A DNA stretch of 64,000 nt from Lampris incognitus (lineage: Eukaryota > Chordata > Actinopteri > Lampriformes > Lampridae). The stretch spans positions 105,146,961 through 105,210,960 of the forward strand of contig NC_079212.1 of NCBI RefSeq assembly GCF_029633865.1, in the 5' to 3' direction. Below the pieces are notes generated by a model. That model was not told where the DNA came from. It worked only from the letters and a program-made list of their open reading frames with translations, and ran no database searches. Below, one piece after another: positions 34,007 to 48,610 of this stretch. Position 1 is the stretch's first letter; every line of letters starts with the position of its first letter. Made by a program: the position numbers and the translations under genes.

Positions 34007-34061
34007 CCAGAGTCATAGAGTCATATTTATCATATAACTGGTTTCTTGTGGATGAATAAAG

Positions 34062-34535
<474 letters not shown>

Positions 34536-35149
34536 CTAAGCCGAGCAGCTTGCTGTTTGCTGTCATGTATGCACACATGGCTGTTCATGTGGGATGTGAT
34601 AATTGACAGGCTCACAGGTTTGTGTGTGAGGTGCCACATGTGTGGATTGGCCATCATGTAAGTGTGAAACTAACGGGAAATGAAAGATCATCCCTGGTCA
34701 TGTCTGCAGGGTGAAGTGAATTATTCATGGTTTTTGTATATGGGGTGGCCACAGCACATCTGTATTTATTTTCACTTTTAAAGTTTTTTTCTTTTTTCTT
34801 TTAGATTTTCTCAAACAAGGAAATCTTGTCACTAGTTTATAATGGTTGTGTGTTTCATCTACCTCATTTTTTTATTTTATTTTTTGCTCATGAAAGCTAG
34901 ACTACAAAGTGTCCACTGTTGACTGCGAGCAATAGGCTACTTCTGTGCTTTATCATGAGGGTGCAGTGGCCTACAGTAAGGAAGACTTGACGAACTTGAC
35001 AAAGCCGTTCTTGAGTTTATGCAAAAGAAATTACACCCACTGGCAATTCAGTTCAGCACGCAGTTTTGCTGCTGGAACATCAGGTGGTCTGCTACGAACA
35101 GTTGCCCCGTAGATAACGTACGACATGTCTGGTCTCATGATATTGTCAC

Positions 35150-35337
35150 ACGGCACGATGGCGCAGTGGTTGCCTCATGGCAAGAAGGTCCTGGGTTCAA
35201 GCCCCGGGGTAGTCCAACCTTGGGGGTCATCCTGGGCCCTCCTCTGAGTGGAGTTTGCATGTTCTCCCCGTGTCTGTATGGGTTTCCTCCCACAGTCCAA
35301 AGACATGTAGGTCAGTTGAATTGTCCCGAGGTATGAA

Positions 35338-35417
<80 letters not shown>

Positions 35418-35545
35418 AGCCTTGTGATGGCCTGGCAGCCTGTCCAGGGTTTTTCCCCGCCTGCCACCCAATGACTGCTGGGATAGGCTCCAGCAACCCT
35501 GAGAGCAGGATAAGCGGTTTGGATAATGGATGGATGGATGGATGA
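35150..35545 (+). mobile_element. tRNA-derived SINE (family B) with expanded GT tract
   Basis: Head cacggcacgatggcgcagtg, B-box ggttcaagccc, body gtggagtttgcatgttctcc, then (GT)n at 35340-35417, cttgtgatggcctggcagcc and a gatggatgg end. Confidence 0.88.
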
Positions 35546-36288
35546 TATTGTCAGGAGCAAACAAAGAGGGCTAGAATAAGTTACTGGATGGGGGAAAATA
35601 AAAAATAAATAGACGTTTTGGCATCAAGCGTTTTTTACTGCATGCCATAGTATCCTCGCAATGTGTACAAACCTGCAGAGTATAACTTTAACCTCTCTGG
35701 TGAAACGACTGGGTAGTGTTTCTGCGAGGAAGTGGCTTTGACTGGTTATCCAAGGCTGCAGTCTCTTCCTGGCTTTGTGTTTCTCTCCGTCTCTCTTGTT
35801 CTGTTGCTTTGGATCTCAGTCTGCCATGTTCTCATCTGTTTCCTTGTTTCTGATTTTTTTTTCACTGCCTTTTTCTGCCTTCCTCGATATTACCAAATTA
35901 ACACAAACTATCTAACAGTAATGCCACTGATGACCATTGCGTGCCTTGTTACTCCGGAACCCCCTCTCCCCCCACCTCTCCCCTGCCCCTCCCTAAACAT
36001 GCCCCGCCACACCCTTTCCTCCCCCGTCTGCACTCCTTTCAACTCCCGGTGCTCGTCTATTTTATCGCACCGCTTCTACCTGACGCAATCCCTCCCGCTC
36101 TGATACATGCCTTGTTTCCTCCATCTCCCTTCTTCTTATTCTCTTCTCATCCTCTCCAGTCCCCCTCCCCTCCTGCCCAACCCCTCTCTCTCTCTCTTTT
36201 CCTCCTCCCCCCTCCTCTTCTGTCATTCATGATGGATAAGGCCTTGTGATTGTCTTGCCAGACCCCTGGTGCATCTGTTCCTTGGGGA

Positions 36289-36370
<82 letters not shown>
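36289..36370. repeat. (GT)n microsatellite
   Basis: About 40 GT units. It is not part of a SINE. Confidence 0.97.
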
Positions 36371-36372
<2 letters not shown>

Positions 36373-36654
36373 CCTTGCCTCCAGAGTTGATTGGATTGGA
36401 TTGCATTTACAGGCAAAAGGGCATGGACGAACAAAACCTTTGTCATCCCCCCGACTCCTCCAACCACGTTTAAAAACATACACAAGAGCTGGGATTCAAC
36501 CCTGTGTGTGTGAGTGTGAGTTTGTATATATCTATGTGTGTATGCATGCATGCGTGTGTGTGTGTGTGGGTGCCTGCATCAATGTATTTCCTTCGTCTTT
36601 TTCAAAGAAAATCTTATAGACACCTTGTTGTTTAATGCATCTTGGAAAAAGGCA

Positions 36655-37145
36655 ACATGATCAAACAAAGACGCTGGCCAGGAGGATGGCACAACACAGG
36701 ACAGCCAACACGTCAGGCCAGGCCTCCGCAGTCTACACTCATCTACAGGCCAGTGGCCACTCTTTCAAGGAGGAGGTTGTGCACATCCTTGATAAGGAGG
36801 AATGCTGGTTTGACTGGGGAGTCGAAGAGGCCATCTATGTGAAGAGGGAATGACCACCCCTGAATGGACGGGATAACTCTGTCACCATTTTACAATGCTG
36901 TGATTGCAACTATTCCCAAATCCTCTGTGAACAGTACACATGGCCATGGTAACTCTAGTTAATGCTCACGGCAATTTGCATATGAAACCGGTCGTTGGTT
37001 TCGGTCGTGATGCCGCTGTATTGTTTATAAGGGTGGGGATACCTGCAGTCAGTTGAGACTAAAGAGCACACTTAGATGAGGGATGAAATGTATCTGTTCA
37101 TAAACATGGTATCCAGATGAACTGATTCAACCTTCCTTGATAAAC
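36655..37145 (+). mobile_element. Penelope-like element 3' end with GIY-YIG-like fragment
   Basis: The first 200 bases encode TKTLARRMAQHRTANTSGQA, SAVYTHLQASGHSFKEE and WGVEEAIYVKRE, which fits the C-terminal GIY-YIG nuclease part of fish PLEs (R-x-x-x-H, and the later Glu); the N-terminal GIY and YIG motifs and all of the reverse transcriptase are missing. The 3' region ends gaactgattcaaccttcctt and abuts the CT tract at 37152. Confidence 0.65.
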
Positions 37146-37150
37146 AAAGC

Positions 37151-37258
<108 letters not shown>

Positions 37259-38039
37259 TATTGGCTTTTGTCGTCTCCAGTCTCTGTGATTTTCTGAGTT
37301 GCCCTTTTTGCTGAATGAAGTGCAGAAGCAAAAATCAAGGGGCTCTATCAGTTTGTGAAAGCGCTGTTGCTCACAGGCTGATCATCACCTGTTTGTTGCA
37401 GAGCTCGCGCCGTAGTGTTGCAAAGCAGAGTAGGCTGTTCCCTCAGCTGGTAGACAGGACGATAGCACAATCATCGACAGGCATTTTGTTTGTATGCACA
37501 TGGTTTCAGCCAAACTGTGACTAGTGAAAAAACCCTTTCTGACCATGCTGATAAATCCAATAAACACTTGCAAACATGTTTTGTCTTATGCTGTTTGTCC
37601 TGTTAATCGGTTTTGATCGACAACATGATTACTGCTTTGAAAAACAATGCTCCAGAAACTTCATGTTTTAGTAGCTTGTTTAGGAAGCAGCAAATTTAGA
37701 AGACACTCCGAGGATAGGTGTTTATTTGCTGCCAGTTATACTTGGCTGATACCGATTGTATCATTGTCATACAAATTATTAATTCTAAATGTCCTTTTGG
37801 CTCTTTATGGCTAAATTACTGACTAAAGGGGTGGGGGTGGGGCGGCAAAGGGTCATGCAATGTTGCAAAAAACACAACCAATCCACACCTATTTCCCACA
37901 TAGTTTTGAAATGAGTGGTGTCTCGGTTTTGGGACTGATGTTCACTTGATCTCTTTTCTTAAGTGATTTTTGCCTTTAACTGTTGCTGCCATATGGGAAG
38001 TGTCTTACAGAAAGGTCAAACCATTATCTCCCCACTTAA

Positions 38040-38124
38040 TCCAATTCAGGGTTCCAGAGGTCTAGAGTCGATCCCAGCAGGCACTGGACAGAGGGCAGGG
38101 AAACACGACGGACAGATGCCCACG

Positions 38125-38218
<94 letters not shown>

Positions 38219-38440
38219 GTCGCTCACGCACCATTTACCCCAACAGGAAATTTAGAGACTCCAATAAACATACCATGCATGTATTGGGACTGTGGGAGGA
38301 AACTGGAGCACCAGGCAGAAACCCCCACAAACAACACAACAAGACCATGCAAACGCCACACAGATGGACTGGAATCAAGCAGTCCAACAGGGTCATGGAA
38401 TCAAACCCCCTCACGGTGCTAACCACTAAGCCACCGAACT
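38040..38440 (-). mobile_element. Diverged tRNA-derived SINE (family B) with CA tract
   Basis: Minus-oriented, with the same order of parts as other family B copies: atcccagcaggcactgg, a (CA)n tract at 38128-38215, actgtgggaggaaactggag, and a decayed head (gctaaccactaagccacc). More diverged than the other copies. Confidence 0.7.
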
Positions 38441-39401
38441 GCTACTTACAGAAACATGGCTTCTCAAAACAAATACAATGAAATCAAATGAAATGGTTCA
38501 ATATGATGTAAAAAATAAAATAAAATGAAACTGGTTACTTTTTTATGGACTCCAACTTATGACTACTTATAATCCATTATCAATAGTGTATTGACATTAT
38601 TAATCTTAGTTGTATCATACAAATAATGGTCACTGAGATGCACCACATAGATTTTGTCAAATAACGGCATACACATTAGGATCCTTCTTTCTCAAATAAA
38701 AGGTCCTTTAGCCAGGTGGTTGGTGAAATAATTTGGTAGAAATTATCAAGTGTGCCGTAGCCATTAAAAAGTGCATATCTACAGATGGGACCATTTGTGC
38801 CAATAAAACAACCCTATTGTGCCCATTACTCCCACCCAGTGGGCGTAAGTGGTACTTACACGAGTCTAATTGAAATGTGTTTCCGTTTATCACTGAAGTA
38901 TTTAGGTAGAAAAGTTTTAGAATCAAATAGTTCCAATGGCATCTAAGAGTACAAATGGTGGCAAGCATATGCTTAATCCGTGTTACAATTATGAGGGGAT
39001 CCTTGGATATTTTTCTCCCCTGTAAGGGGTCCCTGTCCCCAAAATATTCGAGAACCCCTGATTTAGCTTACTCCAACACAGGGGAGACGGTTTTTGGTGC
39101 ATTATCAGTAATTTGGTGTCAGGATTACAAAACTATTTTCAACCAAGTGGGAGACATTTGTCAACTCTCAGTTCAAGAAAGATTGAAGTGGAAATACCAG
39201 TACCAGGATTCTCCAGGGAACAGAAAATATGAGCTTGGAAAGCAGGCCTCGAGCTAAAAATGGTCACAGTATATTAAACATAGACTTAAATGCCTTTTAA
39301 TTCAGTACAGTCAACAGAATAGCTTACCTTTACTCACCTCTGCAGTCTTTTACTGACTTAATTCACCTGCTGACTGGCCTGAAATTGCCTAAGCCTTTCG
39401 T

Positions 39402-39506
<105 letters not shown>

Positions 39507-40037
39507 CAGCAACACATAAACATAAGCTTTTTGGTGCTGTTTCTTACTCTCTTACTCTCAGTGTCTTTTCTAATTATTTTTGCATTTATCTGCTATTGAG
39601 AGTCTTTGCTTTCTGTAAAGCACTTTGTAATACACTATGTTTGGAAGCGCTCTACTGAAACGTGGCAATCTTGTCAGTGATAACCAGCCTAAATATCAGT
39701 CTGGAGAGCCATCACCCATTAGACTACAAATGTTTGCAGCAGCTGCTAGCTAATAGGCTGGCTCCCTCATATTCTGCTGTGTACTTCCTTTTGTTTGATC
39801 ATTTTAAAAATTTGATGCCCATGTCCTACTGTTGTGGGCAAAGGGTTCCCACGACACAGTCACTCTCCATTTGAGTTTTGAATGAATACATTAGCGTGAA
39901 TAAAACTGTGCTACATCAAGATCTACTGTCACAGAATGTTTGAGCAGAGCAACAATCTCACCTCCTCACCCTAGCCGAAATTCATGACAGGTGCACGGCG
40001 GTACACTTTTTTTTGCACAGTCTCTCGCTGTCATTTA

Positions 40038-41252
40038 CACCGATTAGCCAAAACATGAAGAACACCTGCCTAACATTGTGTAGCCCCCCCCCTTGCCACC
40101 AAAATCAGCTCAGACCTGTCGAGGCATGGACTTCACAGGTCCTCTGAAGGTTTTCCTCTGGTATGTGGCACCAAGACATTAGCAGCAGATCCTTTAAGTC
40201 CTGTAAGTTGTGAGGTGGGGCATCCATGTTTTGGACTTGTTTTCCAGCACACCCCACAGATGCTCGGTCAGGTTGAGAGCTGGAGAATTTGGGGGCCAAG
40301 GCAACACCTTTGAACTCTTCATCAGGGTCGTCAAACATTCCTGAACAATGTGTGCAGTGTGGCAGGGCACATTATCCTGCTGAAAGAGGCCACTGCCATC
40401 AGGGATCACCGTTGCCATGAAGGGGTGTACCTGGTCTGTAACAATGTTTAGGTAGGTGGTACGTGTCAAAGTAACATCCACATGAATGCCAGGACCCAAG
40501 TTTTCCCAGCAGAACATTGCCCAGAGCATCACACTGCCTCCATCGGCTTGCTTCTTCCCATAGTGCATCCTGGTGCCAGCTCTTCCCCAGGTAAACGACG
40601 TGCACGCACTTGGCCATCCACATGATGTAAAAGACAACATGATTCATCAGACCACCCCACCTTCTTCCATATCTCCATGGTCCAGTTCTGACGCTCACAT
40701 GCCCATTGTAGGTGCTATTGGCAGTGGACTGGGTTCATCATGGGCACTCTGACTGGTCTGCAGCTATGCAGCCCCATACGCAACACGCTGTGATGCACTA
40801 TGTTGTGACACCTGTCTGTCATCGCCAGCATTAACTTGTTCAGCAATTTAAACTAAAGTAGCTCTTCTGTGGGATCGGACCAGATGGGCTAACCTTCGCT
40901 CCCCACGGGCATCAATGAGCTTTGGGCATCCATGACCGTCACCAGTTCACCAGTTGTCCTTCCTTGGACCACTTTTGGTAGGTACTGACCACTACATACC
41001 AGGAAAACCCCACAAAACCTGTCATTTGGAGATGCTGTGACCCAGTCGTCTAGCCATCACAATTTGGCCCTCGTCACAGTTGCTCAGATCCTTATGCTTG
41101 CCAATTTTTCCTGCTCCCAACACATCAACATCAAGAACTGCCTGTTCACTTGCTGCCTAATATATCCCACCCCTTGACAGGTGCTATTGTAATGAGATAA
41201 TCAATATTGTTCATTTACCTGTCAGTGGTTTTAATGTTTTACTTGATCATTT
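40038..41252 (-). mobile_element. Tc1-like DNA transposon, dead copy (family A)
   Basis: A 1.2-kb element with ends caccgattagccaaaacatg and (reverse) a degenerate ccattaaaaccac-type end, flanked by TA at 40036-40037 and 41253-41254. The minus-strand transposase shows GSVMLWAMFCWENLGPGIHV, TTYLNIVTDQVHPFMATVIP, LFQQDNVPCHTAHIVQE and PNSPALNLTEHLWGVLENK, so the DDE core is recognisable. The start codon is changed to ATT (near 41113) and the N-terminal part is shifted; it cannot make a full transposase. Confidence 0.88.
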
Positions 41253-41599
41253 TATACGTATGCCTTTGCCTACTTTGCCAAAATCAAGTGAAATTCTTAA
41301 TACGATGAACTTTGCCAGTGAACATACCATATACGTATGTGGTTTTGATTCTGATTCCTCTGTCTATCTATCGCTGTCTTTAGGGCACTAACCCCAGGCC
41401 TGGCTCAAGGAGTGGGTCCCAGTTTCCCTTTAGAGGGCAAGGTTCTTTGCATTTCCTTAGGCATTTTTATCATTTGGGTCTCTATGAATTGCCATTTGTC
41501 CAACCCCTTGCTTGAGATTTTCCTTAGGTAATTTTACAGGTCCACACGGCTCCCGGCAACTTAGCTCTCAAGTTGTCAGAAGCACACAACCCCGTTTAC

Positions 41600-41942
41600 A
41601 GCAATAAGGTTCGTGACTTAAGGAGGGAAGTGTCCCACCGGAAGTGTCCAACCAGGGGGAGACCCCAGAGCTGACCCAGGACATGTTGGAGATACCATAT
41701 CACCCAGATGGCCTGGGAATGTCCTGGGATCCACCAGGAGGAGCTGGAGAAGGACTTCTGGGCTGCTCTGCTGGTCCTATTGTTACCACAATCCTGAACC
41801 AGCCAAGCCATTTCAAACATTGATGGAAAGATGGATGGACAGACAGACAGACAGACAGACGGATGGATGGATGGATGGATGGATGGATGGATGGATGGAA
41901 GGATGGATAGATAGATGGATGGATGAATGGAAGGATGGATGG
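41600..41942 (+). repeat. Non-LTR retrotransposon 3' fragment ending in (GGAT)n
   Basis: The segment with gggggagaccccagagctga, ccagatggcctgggaatgtc and gaggagctggagaaggactt is typical of the 3' part of fish LINEs, and runs into a gatggatgg repeat from 41822 to 41942. The clade was not resolved. Confidence 0.5.
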
Positions 41943-42844
41943 ATTTCTCAAGTGGAACTGTTTACTAGACAACAGTAGAAGACTGCGGTTGTTCTGGGTA
42001 GTGTCCGACTGTGAAAACATTTAAACTGTTGTTTAAAAAGAGCAGAACCTTATCGTGGATGAATGAAGGTTGATACAAATCTTCAAGTAATGAAACATTC
42101 AAATGGTTTGTCCTTTGAGACAAGCTGTCACTTAGTGGACCCTTATTAAATGCTGTTTCTTTCTGAATTCTGTAATAATTAGAGTTCCTATTTATGTATG
42201 GTTCAAGTCCCAGGTCACCAACATTACAAACAATCAAGCAGAGTCCCAGCAATGTTCATGTCACGAAAAGAAAACACAGTTTAGGAGAGAAGTGCTTAGA
42301 AAATAACTGAAAGAAAAGCAAATAAACTAGATGTAGTGAAGAGTGAAGAAACATAAGCAATAGAAAATTGAAATTTAGTGCAGTGAGGGTGATGTGAAAT
42401 ACTTCCTGAAGATATGTGTTCTTACTTTACAAGACTATGGACATTTACTTTGCTGTCCTGCGTCACAATATACACGGGCAGTATAATTAGATGCTGAACA
42501 CATTCAGTTTTAAGATTTGGGGTAACTTTCATCTTCTTAGATCAACATCACTGAATCGTACCCTCGGGTATGGAGAAATATCTACTTTTGGTTGTCTTGG
42601 AGCTTTTCTTACCTCTTAACCTTTTTAACTTTTACATTCTGCTTTATAAGGCTCATACTACCACATGACTTAACACCTCCGTCTCAAAGAGTAAACCCTA
42701 TATGACCCCGGCACATGAAACCCATAAGACATCCACTGGTCTTTAAAATTTCGAATCCAGCAACAGTAAGAGATATTTCACTCGTTTGTTGAAATTGAGG
42801 CATTTTAAGGATTTCCATCCAACAGCAACTAACAACTGTTTATC

Positions 42845-43345
42845 TCAGCAGTAATTCGGCGGTCAGAGAATACGCTAGTGATTCATCATCATCGGCGGTC
42901 ACTCGGGGTCGAGAGTATGACCGTCCTCCCTCTGGGTCCCTCTGGGTCCTCAGGTGGGTGTAGAGGCTGATCCTGGAGCCGCATAATGGGAGAACGCCTG
43001 CGAGTGACAGCTTTTTATGTGATGTGGAGTGGCTGATGTGCCTGCAGCCACCACACGGTCCTTGGCAGGGGGTGGCCAGAGTCCAACGGCATGGAGAACC
43101 AAGATGATTGGGGACCACCCTCTGTTGCAGCCTTCATTTGCCTTCACTGCCATTGTGACATGAAGACATCTTCCACCAGTTCTGCCGTTGAGGTCTTTGT
43201 TGGATCGCGATCCATCTGGAACCTCTCCCTTGACCAATCCGCCTTGGGTGGGTGACCCTACCAGGAGCCAAGCTCCGGACAGCCCAGCTCTTGGGATCAC
43301 TGGTACACACAAGCTTCTCCAACACGGCAAGGTGGCGATCCAGCA
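42845..43345 (-). repeat. Unclassified interspersed repeat
   Basis: The sequence with tcggcggtcactcggggtcg, ctgcagccaccacacggtcc and ccaccctctgttgcagcctt recalls a repeat seen in many fish genomes; I cannot assign a family. No open frame with a domain. Confidence 0.3.
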
Positions 43346-44226
43346 GAAGGCTAGTGATTAAAAGGAGAAGGATTCAAGTCCCCGGACCAGAGAAATAAAT
43401 ATGGACAGCTAAAGTAAAAACGCTCTTCCAAACAACTACTGTTTAAGTGCCCTTGAGCAAAGCACATGCACTGGAGCCATCTGAAACCACAGGCTGGAGT
43501 AAAAAACAAATAATCAAAAATTATACATGCATATCACTACATAAATAGATACAATAGGAGTCACAAGCAGAGCTCATTTCCCATTCTTCTCACTGCTGTG
43601 CTATTTATTGTTCAGTGCAGTTGCAAACTTGTGAAGGGAAGTGGCATCTATATAATTATCCTGGACCAGGCGCGTCGCTCCCTGTCTGTGCAAGGTCCTC
43701 TTAATAAATGAGCTACTTTAATTGTTGTTTGAAACACTGAGTAAAACTCCTGGCCATGTAATTACTGTCGTATCCCACTTGCTTGTATTCATCTGTGTGG
43801 TTGGTCAGGTTTGCACTGAGCAAAGAGGGAGAAAGAGAGAGCGGCTGAAGGAGAGATGAATAAAATGTGGTGATTTTATGTGTGTGAGTATGTGTGTGTT
43901 GTATTTGACCAGCTGTTGAGCTTTGAGCTCTTATTCCATGACTCGCTTTCATCTCCAGCAGGCCGCTTTGTGTTTATAGAGAGGGTGGATCAGAACCAGC
44001 ACCATGAAAGAGAGTATGTGTGTGTCTGAAATTATGTATGCTTGCCTATGTGTATGAATGTGTGTGCAATAGAGAGAGAGAGAGAGGGAGGGAGAGAGAG
44101 AGAGCATGTGAACACTAACATACTGTCCAGAGCTATGTGTTGATGATAGTGCGAGGGATGGTCCATGTGTCTATGTGTGCACACCTGACAAGGGATTACC
44201 TGCATGTGACTGTGTGTACACGGGCT

Positions 44227-44229
44227 TGT

Positions 44230-44292
<63 letters not shown>
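44227..44292. repeat. (GT)n microsatellite
   Basis: About 32 GT units within GT-rich DNA starting near 44020. Confidence 0.96.
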
Positions 44293-44296
<4 letters not shown>

Positions 44297-44378
44297 TCAG
44301 TGATCAGTCAACCTGTCAGTCTGTAAAGTACCATTAAACGTGACTCCAAAGGGCACAATCACAACTCTTTTTTCTGTT

Positions 44379-44758
44379 ACGCTGCAAAAAATATCCCTGT
44401 TAAAAAGTCATTTGGAGAGGTATTAGTTTTAAAATGACAAACTAAAACCATCAAAACAAAAGAAAGACAATCTGCATTTGGGTTGACATAATATCATGTA
44501 CATCCAAAGCAAATCTATGCTATCCAATTTTTTCCAGTCAAGATCCTTGTTTTCTTTTCTCTACACTTGATTTAATGTGGAGTAATCCACTTCATTATTA
44601 TAACTTAGTTCAACTTGAATTATAACACAATTCAACAAAAGTCCCAAAACAAGGGAAGTTATCTCACACCCTACTGGTAGATTGTTTCACTCCGTTTAAA
44701 AAAAAAAAATCTATGCAAAGATTCAAGGCTATATGGCTAAGACCACTTTTTGCAGTGT
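44379..44758. mobile_element. Candidate MITE with CRCTGCAAAAA termini
   Basis: The left end cgctgcaaaaaat and the right end tttttgcagtg are inverted with one mismatch over 11 bases, with ta adjoining both ends. The 380-bp interior is AT-rich and non-coding. Confidence 0.5.
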
Positions 44759-44944
44759 ACTATGGGAGAACACATACAACAAGCATCATCTAATGTGAAG
44801 GTCCTTACAACCTGTATCTATCTACATTTGGACTGCAGAATTATGCAAAATCCTTTGGACATCTTGGATATATTGTCCCCTGTGGGGCAGCAATGTAGTA
44901 AGCATCCTAACAAACAAAAGAAAGGGCATTTTGTGCCATTTATC

Positions 44945-45069
44945 CATCCCATTATCTGAACCACCTATCCTGCTTTCAGGGTCGGGGGGATGCTGGAGCC
45001 TATCCCAGCAGTTGGGTGGCAGGCGGGGAGACACCCTGGACAGACTGCCAGGCCATCACAGGGCTCGCT

Positions 45070-45149
<80 letters not shown>

Positions 45150-45347
45150 TTAGTATGGCCGATTCACCTGACCTACATGTCTTTTGGACTGTGGGATGAA
45201 ATTGGAGCACCTGGAGGAAACCTACGCAGACCAGGGGAAAACATGCAAACTCCACATACAGGACGGCCCTCAATGAGCTCGAACCCAGGACCTTCTTGCT
45301 GTGAGGTGATTGTGCTAACCACTGCACCACCATGCCGCCCCTGTGCT
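44945..45347 (-). mobile_element. tRNA-derived SINE (family B) with CA tract
   Basis: Minus-oriented and complete: head (reverse) gggcggcatggtggtgcagt, B-box ggttcgagct, (CA)n at 45071-45147, 3' end at the left near ccatcccattatctgaacc. Confidence 0.87.
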
Positions 45348-45349
45348 AT

Positions 45350-47416
45350 TTATATCTATTGTTTTGGGACGCAAAATTTATAAATTAAGGTATCTCTGCA
45401 ATGGTTATTTTAACATACCAAATCATAAAATCTTTGCCACATAGTTGTACAAAATCGTGTTTTCGTATGAAATTGTGACCTCTATAGATTATTCTATACC
45501 TTGTAACCCCATGTCGTGCCCTGCCCCATCATCCAAGTCCTTTTGGATTCGATGCATATGAATATAAGCACATGCTACCCTTCAGATCTTGACTCATTAA
45601 ATCACAGTAACAGTCCCAACATGCAACAGTGTGCAAAGGGGGGGGGCACTGATGGTGACTGTCACATGTCACTCTGACCTGCTCTCGTGCTGTTACTGCA
45701 TTCTGGTCTGAAGTAAACGAAGATGATAAAAGCACAACCGGTCCACCGTTTTTCAGTGCAGTTTTCATTTATTAGAACATGGCATGTATGGAAAGTAAAC
45801 AGAGAGAATCACAAACACATCAGGCTGATATACACATAGCAAACCTCCCTGTCCTAACGGGGAAGGAGAAATTAAAACAGGACAATGGTAGTACTCGATA
45901 CTCAGTAGAATATTTTGCCATTATGGATTTTTCATGTTCAAGTGCAATACAATATTTATAATCATACTCGCCTCGATTTCCGTGGTTTGTTCGTAGCATT
46001 TGTGTGGATTCGTCTGTGTGCTGATGTGTGTTTTTGTGTGTGCACGTTGGTTTGTGTCCATATGAATGCATTTCTGTAAAAGCTACGCCTGGTTTTGTAT
46101 TATGAGCTGGATTGAGAGTCTCATGTCGTATGGCAGGGTAGCGATCCTTTCTCTTTCTCTTTGACCTAGTCTTCTCAGGCACTGCTGAAACCTCTCTCCC
46201 ACGGTCCTGTTGGCATTTTACATCTACCCCGAAGAGCAATTAAGTATTTATTGTTTTTATCCATTTTTAATTCAAGATTTCTCTCACTGAGATCTTGGTT
46301 GTACGAACTGCAACTGGTGCAGCAGAATATCATCTCTTTTATTTTCCTCCAAAACAGTGTGCATGACTTGGTAAAACTTAATGAGGATGCAGTCTTCGTT
46401 CTCCTTTTAGTCCAGCAAATCCTGTTGTTGATGAGGGGGGCGTGTTAGAGACTATGTGTTAACCCCCCCCCCTACATGATACTCTACAATGTGTATGGTA
46501 AATATGGAGATATTTTAAATAACGAAATATGTTCGTTCAGTGTCAGTCCCTGGTACAGACTAGCATCTGATTTTATATTCTGTGGAGGCAATGCATGATT
46601 TATTTGGATGGAACACGTATGGTAATGACATTTTTTTAAACTTTTTTTGGCCCAAATATACTATTGACAACATGACTTTTTGATAACTCAGTATTAATAC
46701 CAGTTTCTATTATATCAGCCAACACCCCTCCCCACAAAAAAACCCAATCCATATGGTACATTTAATGGATTCCTGTCCCTGCTACAGATAAAGTTTTTTC
46801 TCAAAAGTCATAAATGAGATAGTATATAGTGTTGTTATGATTACTACTTTTTTAAACATCTTACAGTGTTTGTTGATCTCAGTACCTCAGTTTCAGTTAA
46901 CAACTACTGGTGAACTTACTACAAAATTGGTCCTCAAGCGAATGTATTCTCTGCCACACCCAAAGTGTTTTGTAGCCCTTTCGTCTTGGCCGGCCTCACC
47001 GGTGCCACGATGGCCGCCTGTGTGAAACCCACAGCAATGTTTTTGCATAGACATCAATTCAAGTCAAACTCATGCAAAAGGACAGGAAAATGAATGGAAA
47101 AACAATGTTGGAGAAACAAAAAGAAATGAAACCAAACTGGGAGGAGATGACGGTGGAGGTGGAGAGGATCCATGGGTGAAGTGACTGAACAGTATGTCCA
47201 CAAATGACTTAATTTCATGAACAAGATTATCTTACTTTATAAAAATAAGTGAGCCTGTGTAATATACCACCTTGTTGTTATTATTGATATTATTATTATT
47301 TGTTTAAAAGAAACAAACTTCAAGAACAAATAATTCAATGCATCAATAATCTATCGAATTCACTAGTAACCGTCATAGCGAAAAGTAACACACATCATAT
47401 ATATATATATATATAT
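45350..47416. other. Gene-free stretch, possibly pcbp4 distal 3' flank
   Basis: I see no conserved coding. A 139-codon minus frame (45820-46239) has no recognisable domain. The reverse-strand AATAAA at 45768-45773 could end a very long pcbp4 transcript, but this is speculative. Confidence 0.3.
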
Positions 47417-47418
47417 AT

Positions 47419-48610
47419 AATCAGCCAAAACATTAAAACCACCTACAGGTAAGTGAACAACACTGATTATCTCATTAGAGTGGCACCTGTCAAGGGGTGG
47501 GACATATTAGGCAAGTGAACAGTCAGTTCTTGAAGTTGATGTGTTGGAAGCAGGAAAAATGGGCAAGCATAAGGATCTGAGCGACTTTGACAAGGGTCAA
47601 ATTGTGATGGCTAGATGACTGGGTCAGACCATCTCCAAAACAGCAGGTTTGTGTGGTGTTCCCATTATATAATGGTCAGTAGCTACCAAAAGTGGTCCAA
47701 GGAAGGACAACTGGTGAACCGGCGACAGGATCATGGATGCCCAAGGCTCAGTGATGTGCATGGGAAGCAAAGGCTATCCCATCTGGTCCAATACCACAGA
47801 AGAGCTACTTTAGTTCAAATTGCTGAAAAAGTTAATGCTGGCTATGATAGACAGGTGTCAGAACACACAGTGCATCACAGCTTGCTTTGTATGGGCTGCA
47901 TAACCGCAGACCAGTCAGAGTGCCCATGATGACCCGTCCACTGCCAAAAGAGCCTGCAATGAGCGTCAGAACTGGACCATGAAGCAATGGAAGAAGGTGG
48001 CCTGGTCTAATTAATCATGTTTTCTTTTACATCATGTGGATGGCTGGGTGTGTGTGCGTCATTTACCTGGAGAAGAGATGACACCAGGATGCACTATGGG
48101 AAGAAGGAAAACCGGTGGAGGGAGTGTGATGCTCTGGGCAATGTTCTGATGGGAAACCTGGCATTCACGTAGCTGTTACCTTGACATGTACCACTTACTT
48201 AAACATCGTTGCTGAGCAGCTACACCCCTTCATGGCAACTGTATTCCCTGATGACAGTGGCCTCTGTCAGCAGGATAATGTGTCCTGCCACGCTGCACAC
48301 ATTGTTCAGGGATGTTTGAGGAGCATGACAAAGAAGTCAGGGTGTTGCTTTGGCCTCCAAATTCTCCAGATCTCAATCTGATTGAGCATCTGTGGAATGT
48401 GCTGGAAAAATAAGTCTCATCAATTGAGGCCCCACCTCGCAACTTATAGGACTTAAAGGATCTGTTGCAAACGTCTTGGTGCCAGATACCAGAGGATACC
48501 TTCAGAGGTCTTGTGGAGTCCATGCCTCGATGGGTCAAAGCTTTTTTGAAGGCACGAGGGGGACCTACACAGTATTAGGTGGGTGGTTTTAATGTTTTGG
48601 CCAATTGCTG
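47419..48610 (+). mobile_element. Tc1-like DNA transposon, dead copy (family A)
   Basis: Same family as the element at 40038 but in plus orientation, inserted at the end of an AT run (47397-47418). Termini: aatcagccaaaacattaaaa and gggtggttttaatgttttgg. Translation begins at ATG 47559 with [19 protein letters not shown] and hits TGA at 47616, where related copies have an Arg CGA codon; more lesions follow. The frame's natural end TQY-stop is near 48577. Confidence 0.9.

Noticed and set aside
45820-46239. A 139-codon minus-strand frame as a gene
   Set aside because: No recognisable domain, no promoter or exon partners, and AT-rich non-coding composition.
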